Assembly: GCA_937915045.1 (NCBI GenBank)
Contig: CALDNM010000170.1
Span: 1-6,063, forward strand
Reading direction: 5' to 3'
DNA from: an uncultured Clostridia bacterium
GTDB taxonomy: Bacteria > Bacillota > Clostridia > Peptostreptococcales > Anaerovoracaceae
DNA: 6,063 bases
Below, piece by piece: positions 1 through 4,565 of the stretch. Every line of letters begins with the position of its first letter. The first letter of the stretch is position 1. The position numbers were made by a program, and so were the translations under genes. The notes beneath the pieces are model-generated. The model was not told where the DNA came from and searched no databases. It saw only the letters and a program-made list of their open reading frames with translations.

Positions 1-1
1 A

Positions 2-145
2 TCTTTCTCCTGTTATGTCCGATTCTACCATACGGATGATGAATTTGAAAGAATTGTGGAAAAAAGCGGCTCCATGGTATATAATTTATTAGTATTTAAG
101 AAAGCGGGGGAAAATGGCGTACAAAGTCAAATTGAATACATTTGA
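2..145 (+). CDS. 3' end of an unidentified upstream protein (partial)
   Basis: The left edge is open in the frame starting at base 2 and runs 47 codons to a TGA at 143-145. The visible tail has ordinary protein composition: an acidic stretch (HTDDEFERIVEKSG) followed by a short hydrophobic strand (VYNLLVFKK). This pattern loosely recalls the last helix and strand of class I SAM-dependent methyltransferases, but the fragment is too short to name. The frame overlaps the scpA start by 32 bases in a different register. The other two forward frames stop at 37-39 and 90-92, so a shorter neighbour ending at 92 cannot be excluded. The frame choice rests on length and codon appearance only. Confidence 0.45.
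   Translation, partial: SFSCYVRFYHTDDEFERIVEKSGSMVYNLLVFKKAGENGVQSQIEYI
57..85 (+). promoter_or_regulatory. possible promoter for scpA-scpB
   Basis: A perfect TATAAT lies at 80-85. Seventeen bases upstream is TGGAAA (57-62), a 4/6 match to TTGACA. The predicted start would fall near 92, giving a leader of about 22 nt before the scpA ATG. The site lies inside the putative upstream reading frame, where TATAAT could simply encode Tyr-Asn, so it may be chance. scpA could equally be read from an upstream operon promoter. Confidence 0.3.
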
Positions 146-968
146 GGGGCCTTTCGATCTGCTCGTGTATCTTATCGAGAACGCGCGCATGAATATTTAC
201 GATATCCAGGTATCGGAGATCACGGCCCAGTATATTGATTATATCGAGAAGATGCAGAGACTGGATGTCAATGTTTCTTCTGAATTTATGGTGCTCGCGG
301 CTGAGCTCATCGAGCTCAAGTCGAAGATGCTGCTTCCTCGCGCGCCTGTCGATGAGGACGGGACTGTCGATGAGGACCCAAGAAGCGGACTCGTGCAGAA
401 GCTTTTGGAATACAAACGTTTCAAGGCTATATCGAAAATGCTGAGTGAACGCGAGACGGAAGGGCGCATGATATATGAGAAGCCTCAGGAAGATATTTCG
501 GAGTACACGGACAACCCGGACGAGACTCTGCTCCTGAGTATGCCTCAGTTCGTGACCGCGTTCAACGCGTTCATCGAGAGAAAGAAAAAGATCCAGCAGA
601 TCCACCAGCATTACCAGCGTGTAGAACGTCAGAAAGTAAGCGCGGAACACCGCAAGGATTTTATACGCGCGCTTTTCGCGATTAATAAAGGCTGCGCGGC
701 AGATGATCCCACTTCGCTGGAAGACTCAGACTGGGACATAGATACGGAACGCGTCGTCCCATTCGACGACATGGTCCCTGACAAAAGTGATCATTACGAC
801 GTAGCTCTGTCGTTCACTTCTGTGCTTGAAATGATCAGGCAGAGGAGGGTGACGGCGGATCAGGCGTCGCTTTTCGCGGAGATATATGTGAAGGCTACGG
901 AGCATCTGAATGACGCGCCGAAGACTGATGACGCGGCGGAAGAAGCGCCGGCGCAGGAGGAGATATAA
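114..968 (+). CDS. scpA: segregation and condensation protein A (ScpA kleisin)
   Basis: ScpA is the kleisin subunit of the bacterial SMC-ScpAB condensin. It bridges the neck of one SMC and the ATPase head of the other and recruits ScpB, helping to compact and segregate newly replicated origins. The 284-aa product has the family N-terminal signature (FEGPFDLLVYLIENARMNIYD, residues 10-30). It also has the conserved helix ending in AAELIELKSKMLLP (62-75) and a C-terminal winged-helix segment (about 230-260, VLEMIRQRRVTADQASLFAE). Between them lies a charged linker (about 155-185). The last 20 or so residues are an acidic, Ala/Glu-rich tail, which varies in this family. Length is slightly above the usual 240-270 aa. 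The ATG at 114 is preceded by a G-rich element (106-110) only 3 nt away, an unusually tight spacing. The conserved motif begins 9 residues after this Met, which supports the start. The stop overlaps the scpB start. Confidence 0.97.
   Translation: MAYKVKLNTFEGPFDLLVYLIENARMNIYDIQVSEITAQYIDYIEKMQRLDVNVSSEFMVLAAELIELKSKMLLPRAPVDEDGTVDEDPRSGLVQKLLEYKRFKAISKMLSERETEGRMIYEKPQEDISEYTDNPDETLLLSMPQFVTAFNAFIERKKKIQQIHQHYQRVERQKVSAEHRKDFIRALFAINKGCAADDPTSLEDSDWDIDTERVVPFDDMVPDKSDHYDVALSFTSVLEMIRQRRVTADQASLFAEIYVKATEHLNDAPKTDDAAEEAPAQEEI
955..962 (+). promoter_or_regulatory. strong ribosome binding site for scpB inside the end of scpA
   Basis: AGGAGGAG lies 5 nt before the scpB ATG and is also read as the Gln-Glu-Glu codons that end scpA. 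It is the best Shine-Dalgarno match on the plus strand of the window and fixes the scpB start at 968. With the TAATG overlap it should allow both translational coupling and efficient independent initiation. Confidence 0.7.
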
Positions 969-1576
969 TGAGCAGCAGACATTCGATAAAATCGGCTTTC
1001 GAAGCTATGATGTTCACCTGGGGCGATCTGCTCGAGGCGAAGACAGCGGCCGATGTCGTGAATATAACAGAAAAAGAAGCACTCGAAGTTTTTGAGGAAC
1101 TCATGGGTGATTACAACACTGATGAACACGGCCTGCGCATACGCAGAGTCAACAAAAGTTTCCAGTTTGTCACTGCTTCGGAAAACTCGGAATACATCGA
1201 ACGCCTCTGCACTCCTGTCAAAAAGAGAAGGCTCAGTCAGTCAGCTCTCGAGGTGCTGGCTATCATTGCCTACAAGCAGCCTGTCACGCGCGGTCAGATA
1301 GAATCAGTTCGAGGGATCAAATGTGACAGAGTCGTTGAAGGTCTTGCCGATAAAGGTCTCGTCGAAGAAAAGGGACGCTCGAACGGGATAGGACGTCCGA
1401 TACTTTATGGAACTACGCCCGAATTTCTGAAATTCTTTGGATTTGAGTCTCTCAAAGACATGCCGGATATCGGCGATCTCGAAAATGAGATCGAAGTGCC
1501 TGAAGGCGCGGAAGACAGCGTCAGCATGAATCAGATCAGTTTCGGCGACATCAGCACCGAAGAAATGGAGCGCTGA
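968..1576 (+). CDS. scpB: segregation and condensation protein B (ScpB)
   Basis: ScpB is the kite subunit that dimerises and binds the central part of ScpA in the SMC condensin complex in the cytoplasm. The 202-aa product has two winged-helix units. The first spans about residues 5-80 (start SIKSAFEAMMFTWGD, then LRIRRVNKSFQFVTA). The second spans about 88-165 and contains the hallmark LSQSALEVLAIIAYKQPVTR. This is followed by VVEGLADKGLVEEKGRSNGIGRP and the closing TPEFLKFFGFESLKDMPD. Residues after about 172 form an acidic tail. Length is typical of the family. The ATG shares a base with the scpA stop (TAATG), and the ribosome site at 955-962 supports this start. ScpA and ScpB are normally encoded side by side and made in matched amounts, consistent with this arrangement. 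Confidence 0.97.
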   Translation: MSSRHSIKSAFEAMMFTWGDLLEAKTAADVVNITEKEALEVFEELMGDYNTDEHGLRIRRVNKSFQFVTASENSEYIERLCTPVKKRRLSQSALEVLAIIAYKQPVTRGQIESVRGIKCDRVVEGLADKGLVEEKGRSNGIGRPILYGTTPEFLKFFGFESLKDMPDIGDLENEIEVPEGAEDSVSMNQISFGDISTEEMER

Positions 1577-1584
1577 TCCCGTCT

Positions 1585-2478
1585 ATGTGGTTTACTTACA
1601 GTCTGCTGACCATGTTCGCGTGGGGCATCGACAGCTTGTTCCAGAAGCTGGGCTCAGACCCCCGCGATAAGCAAAGTCACTGGAAGGTGACAATGTATGT
1701 CGGATTTGCTTTCGGTATCCACGCGGTCTGCTACATGCTCTATAAGGGGATCTCCTACGATCCGATAAATATGATAAAATATCTTCCTGTATCGCTTTGT
1801 TACATCGTTTCGATGACACTTAGCTATGTTGGCCTGCGCTATCTCGAGCTGTCTGTACTCAATCCGATAGCCAATTCCAGCGGAGCAGTCACGGCGGTCC
1901 TTTGTGTGATCTTTCTCGATCAGAAGATGAGCGCTATCCAGATCGCGGCTGTAGTCATGATATGTGTCGGCATAGCCGCTCTGTCATTTTTAGAAAACCA
2001 GCACGACAAGGAACTCCGCGCTCGTGAAGGTACAGTCGTCGATTCAAAATACGTTTACAGCGCGCTTGCTCTGATGTTTCCTCTGATGTATCTCATTCTC
2101 GACGGAGTCGGTTCCTTCGCGGATGCTTTTTACCTCAACAAAGTACTCAGCGAAGCCGACGCTCTTCTCAGTTATGAGTTCACGTTTCTCCTCGTCGCGA
2201 TCGGTTCATTTATATGGGTGAAGTTCATACGGAAATCAAAATTTGTCTTCGCGGACGATAAATGGAAAGCCGGAGCCGCTGTCCTGGAGACCGCCGGCCA
2301 GTTCTTCTATGTATTCGCCATGGCCGAAAACGCCGTAGTTGCCGCTCCTATGATAGCGGCTTACTGCGTCGTGGCTCTCGTGCTTTCACCATGGGTGATC
2401 AAAGAAAGACTGTCTCTGAAACAGTATATCGCGATAGCTTTCGTAGTTGTCGGCATCGTTATCCTCGGGATCGAATGA
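1585..2478 (+). CDS. DMT-superfamily (EamA-type) membrane transporter, substrate unknown
   Basis: This is a 297-aa integral membrane protein with about ten hydrophobic segments: roughly residues 2-20, 35-53, 67-86, 90-111, 116-136, 157-176, 194-214, 229-247, 251-271 and 279-296. The two five-helix halves, joined by a charged loop (about 137-155), match the duplicated EamA fold. Small-residue motifs near the ends of each half (LNPIANSSGAVTAVL; VVAAPMIAAYCVV) also fit. Family members export or import metabolites such as amino acids, nucleosides or sugars, and the substrate cannot be read from sequence. It begins 8 bp after the scpB stop. The only ribosome-site-like GGAG (1567-1570) lies 14 nt upstream inside scpB, so translation may depend on ribosomes finishing scpB. 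No in-frame ATG, GTG or TTG lies between scpB's end and 1585. It ends one base from the convergent mtnA stop. Confidence 0.9.
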   Translation: MWFTYSLLTMFAWGIDSLFQKLGSDPRDKQSHWKVTMYVGFAFGIHAVCYMLYKGISYDPINMIKYLPVSLCYIVSMTLSYVGLRYLELSVLNPIANSSGAVTAVLCVIFLDQKMSAIQIAAVVMICVGIAALSFLENQHDKELRAREGTVVDSKYVYSALALMFPLMYLILDGVGSFADAFYLNKVLSEADALLSYEFTFLLVAIGSFIWVKFIRKSKFVFADDKWKAGAAVLETAGQFFYVFAMAENAVVAAPMIAAYCVVALVLSPWVIKERLSLKQYIAIAFVVVGIVILGIE

Positions 2479-2479
2479 T

Positions 2480-3535
2480 TTAAAAAGGTCCTTTTATGAT
2501 CCTGAGCCCCTGCATGTAAGGCTGTTTCACTATGCCTCTTTCAGTGACTACCGCCGTTATAAGTCTGTGCGGTGTGACGTCGAACGAAGGGTTGAAAGTT
2601 TTTATCCCTTCAGGCGCCATCGGTTTTTCATACCACATCTTATAAATCTCTTCGCCGTCCCTCTCTTCGATGACTATATCGTCTCCCGTTTTTGTATCGA
2701 GATCTATCGTCGAAGTCGGCACGAACATATAGAACGGTATGTTGAAATGATCCGCGAGGATCGCCAGCCCCATGGTCCCGATCTTGTTCGCCGCGTCTCC
2801 ATTCGCCGCGATACGGTCACATCCGACCACTACCGCGTCTATCTTTCCCTGTGCCATGACTGTCGCCGCCATATTGTCACATATGAGAGTGACATCGACT
2901 CCGGATCTGCTGAGCTCCCATGAAGTGAGTCTCGCTCCCTGAAGCAGCGGTCTCGTCTCGTCCGCGTACACATGAAAATCATATCCCTGCTCCTGGCCGA
3001 GATAGATCGGCGAGAGGCAGGTGCCATACTGTGCTGTCGCGAGTATGCCGGCATTGCAGTGTGTGAGGATACCCATGCCGGGTTTCAGGAGCGTAAGTCC
3101 GTGTTCGCCCATCGATCTGCACGCTTTGATATCATCCTCTCTTATCTTCACAGCCTCTTCTTTCAGCGTGGCAAGCAGCTCATCCGCATCGCCTGTATGA
3201 GCGCAGGCGTCTTCCATGCGGGCTGTCATCTTGTCGAGAGCCCAGCCGAGGTTGACAGCCGTCGGACGGGACCTTCTCAGAAATGCCGCGGTCTCATTGA
3301 ATTTTTTCGCAAGCGCGGTCTTGTCTTCTGCGCCGGAACTCTTAAGGACAGCGTATATCCCTATCGCTGCCGCCACTCCTATAGCCGGAGCTCCGCGCAC
3401 ACGCAGACTCTTTATCGCTTCATATATATCCTCAGCTCTGTCCATCTCAATATACTTTTCTTCTCCCGGAAGAAGAGTCTGATCGAGTATGACGAGTTTA
3501 TCGTTTCTGATATTCACAGGTTCTATTTTGTACAT
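2480..3535 (-). CDS. mtnA: S-methyl-5-thioribose-1-phosphate isomerase (MtnA-like)
   Basis: MtnA converts the aldose S-methyl-5-thioribose 1-phosphate to the ketose S-methyl-5-thioribulose 1-phosphate in methionine salvage, in the cytoplasm. The 351-aa product is full length for the family. It carries RVRGAPAIGVAAAIG (residues 45-59), the catalytic-cysteine motif THCNAGILATAQYGT (Cys160), and VVGCDRIAANGDAANKIGT with the catalytic acid Asp240. These positions equal the published Bacillus subtilis catalytic residues. FVPTSTIDLD (271-280) is also typical. The N-terminal helical domain separates it from plain eIF2B-alpha or ribose-1,5-bisphosphate isomerases. The close paralogue 5-deoxyribose-1-phosphate isomerase (DrdI) shares these motifs and remains an alternative. 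Start: ATG at 3535 with AGGAGGG 4 nt upstream. No kinase, phosphorylase, dehydratase or aldolase partner is visible, and the gene appears monocistronic within this window. It is flanked by two DMT transporters. Confidence 0.92.
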   Translation of the reverse strand: MYKIEPVNIRNDKLVILDQTLLPGEEKYIEMDRAEDIYEAIKSLRVRGAPAIGVAAAIGIYAVLKSSGAEDKTALAKKFNETAAFLRRSRPTAVNLGWALDKMTARMEDACAHTGDADELLATLKEEAVKIREDDIKACRSMGEHGLTLLKPGMGILTHCNAGILATAQYGTCLSPIYLGQEQGYDFHVYADETRPLLQGARLTSWELSRSGVDVTLICDNMAATVMAQGKIDAVVVGCDRIAANGDAANKIGTMGLAILADHFNIPFYMFVPTSTIDLDTKTGDDIVIEERDGEEIYKMWYEKPMAPEGIKTFNPSFDVTPHRLITAVVTERGIVKQPYMQGLRIIKGPF

Positions 3536-3539
3536 CCTA

Positions 3540-3546
3540 CCCTCCT
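3540..3546 (-). promoter_or_regulatory. ribosome binding site of mtnA
   Basis: Read on the minus strand this is AGGAGGG, with 4 nt (TAGG) before the ATG at 3535-3533. It decides the mtnA start. Confidence 0.75.
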
Positions 3547-3571
3547 GGTCATTTCCATCACATATAAAAAG

Positions 3572-3600
3572 ATTATATCACCGGTCAGCATCACCTACAA
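3572..3600 (-). promoter_or_regulatory. promoter of mtnA, extended -10 type
   Basis: On the minus strand a perfect TATAAT (3577-3572) is preceded by TGA, the extended -10 motif. A weak -35, TTGTAG (3600-3595, 3/6 to TTGACA), sits exactly 17 bp upstream. The predicted start near 3565 gives a leader of about 30 nt. That is just enough for the ribosome site and too short for a SAM-sensing (S-box) riboswitch or a T-box. Confidence 0.6.
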
Positions 3601-3613
3601 TCGTTCGCTCTGA

Positions 3614-3642
3614 TTGACGCTTAAATTCACCTATGATACAAT
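3614..3642 (+). promoter_or_regulatory. promoter of the second DMT transporter, predicted leaderless
   Basis: TTGACG (3614-3619, 5/6) is separated by exactly 17 bp from TACAAT (3637-3642, 5/6). TGA immediately before the hexamer makes an extended -10. Counting the last -10 base as -7 puts +1 at 3649, the A of the ATG of the downstream gene. The six bases between (TGCTGC) contain no ribosome site. The -35 lies 13 bp from the -35 of the divergent mtnA promoter. Confidence 0.65.
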
Positions 3643-3648
3643 TGCTGC

Positions 3649-4554
3649 ATGGACTCAAAAACGAATATAAAAAATGACAACAAGGTGCCCGCTCTTGTCG
3701 GGCTCATTTCCGTCGTAGCTTTATGGGGACTCGATTTTGTAGTTTTGGACTATATTCTGGACTATGTTTCAGCGCCTCTCGTGACTTTGTTCAGGATGGC
3801 CATATCGGGTATCATAGTCACGTTATACGTTCTTATAAAAGAGAAAGGCTGGCATCTTAAATCGAAGAAGGATCTCTTCCAGCTGATCATATTCGGAGCG
3901 GTATTCACAGGCATATATTATACAGTCGAAGCCGCAGGCATCTCTATGACATCAGGTCCGGTCTCTTCCCTTATAATGACCACTGTCCCGGTTTTCGGGA
4001 TGATCGCCGACAAGATCCTTTACGGGCGAAAGATCACTCCGGTCAAGATCATCGGTATAATCGGCTCAATAATAGGGGTAGCGATGATAGTATTCGGTAC
4101 CGGTTCAGGAAGCGCCAAAATAACGCTTGCCGGAGTCATCGTCATGTTTTCCGCCGCGCTGCTCTGGACTTCTTACATCGTCCTCGCTGATCCTTTCAGC
4201 AGAAAATGTTCTCTCGGCGCTTTCCTTTCGATAATGTTTTTATCGGGAACTGTCGCGTGCGCGCTGATCGCATTCGTCCAGTCGCGGATATACACTTTGA
4301 AAGCAGATTTCACTCCGACGATATGCCTGCTGATATTCATGTCGGCTCTGGTATGCATCCTTCTCTGCGAGATCATCTATGTCCATTCCATAAGAAAACT
4401 CTCGGTGACCACAGTCTCTCTCGCGAACAACCTGCTCCCGCTCGTTACTATAATATTCTCGTTCTTCGTATTCGGTCAGACGATGTCTGCCGTCCAGCTC
4501 ATCGGAGGAGCTGTGATAATCTTCTGCGTCAGCCTGATCACTGTCAAAGAATGA
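3649..4554 (+). CDS. DMT-superfamily (EamA-type) membrane transporter, substrate unknown
   Basis: This 301-aa integral membrane protein has a short polar N terminus (about 12 residues). About ten hydrophobic segments follow, at roughly 14-33, 43-63, 76-94, 103-121, 131-150, 158-179, 188-209, 222-244, 253-274 and 280-298. Family marks are ALWGLDFVV (24-32), FRMAIS (48-53), the first-half motif GISMTSGPVSSLIMTTVPVF (97-116), and the second-half counterpart SLANNLLPLVTIIFSFFVFG (257-276). This is the duplicated EamA fold of drug/metabolite exporters; the substrate is not predictable. It is clearly a different subfamily from the transporter at 1585-2478. The ATG at 3649 has no Shine-Dalgarno, and the promoter predicts transcription starting on that A. 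The next Met is at residue 50, past the first membrane helix, so a later start is unlikely. It converges on the diguanylate cyclase gene. Confidence 0.92.
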   Translation: MDSKTNIKNDNKVPALVGLISVVALWGLDFVVLDYILDYVSAPLVTLFRMAISGIIVTLYVLIKEKGWHLKSKKDLFQLIIFGAVFTGIYYTVEAAGISMTSGPVSSLIMTTVPVFGMIADKILYGRKITPVKIIGIIGSIIGVAMIVFGTGSGSAKITLAGVIVMFSAALLWTSYIVLADPFSRKCSLGAFLSIMFLSGTVACALIAFVQSRIYTLKADFTPTICLLIFMSALVCILLCEIIYVHSIRKLSVTTVSLANNLLPLVTIIFSFFVFGQTMSAVQLIGGAVIIFCVSLITVKE

Positions 4555-4565
4555 TCACTGATCAG
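4534..4565 (+). repeat. cluster of three TGATCA palindromes at a convergent gene junction
   Basis: TGATCACTG occurs as an exact direct repeat at 4535-4543 and 4552-4560, and a third TGATCA follows at 4559-4564. The outer copies can also pair as CTGATCA/TGATCAG (4534-4540 with 4559-4565) around an 18-nt loop. The cluster covers the last codons of the transporter and the last codon of the cyclase. The stem is short and lacks a T-tract on either strand, so it is not a convincing intrinsic terminator. The repeat itself is certain; any function is not. Confidence 0.45.

Noticed and set aside
96..650. 184-aa minus-strand open frame antisense to scpA
   Set aside because: It lies opposite a well-conserved gene, and its composition (long runs of Arg, Leu and His) is what a reverse frame of scpA would give. 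No family motif or convincing ribosome site.
2468..2502. Possible bidirectional intrinsic terminator between the first transporter and mtnA
   Set aside because: The core stem AAAAG/CTTTT is nearly all A-T with a 3-nt loop, and the outer GGATC/GATCC arms are asymmetrically placed. No GC-rich stem followed by a T-run on either strand.
3536..3565. SAM riboswitch or T-box upstream of mtnA
   Set aside because: The predicted leader is about 30 nt, and the whole intergenic gap is 113 bp with no stem set or conserved T-box-like motif.
2972..3613. 213-aa plus-strand open frame antisense to mtnA
   Set aside because: It overlaps the conserved mtnA frame and runs into its promoter region. The translation shows no family features. 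The same applies to the frame at 2447-2923.
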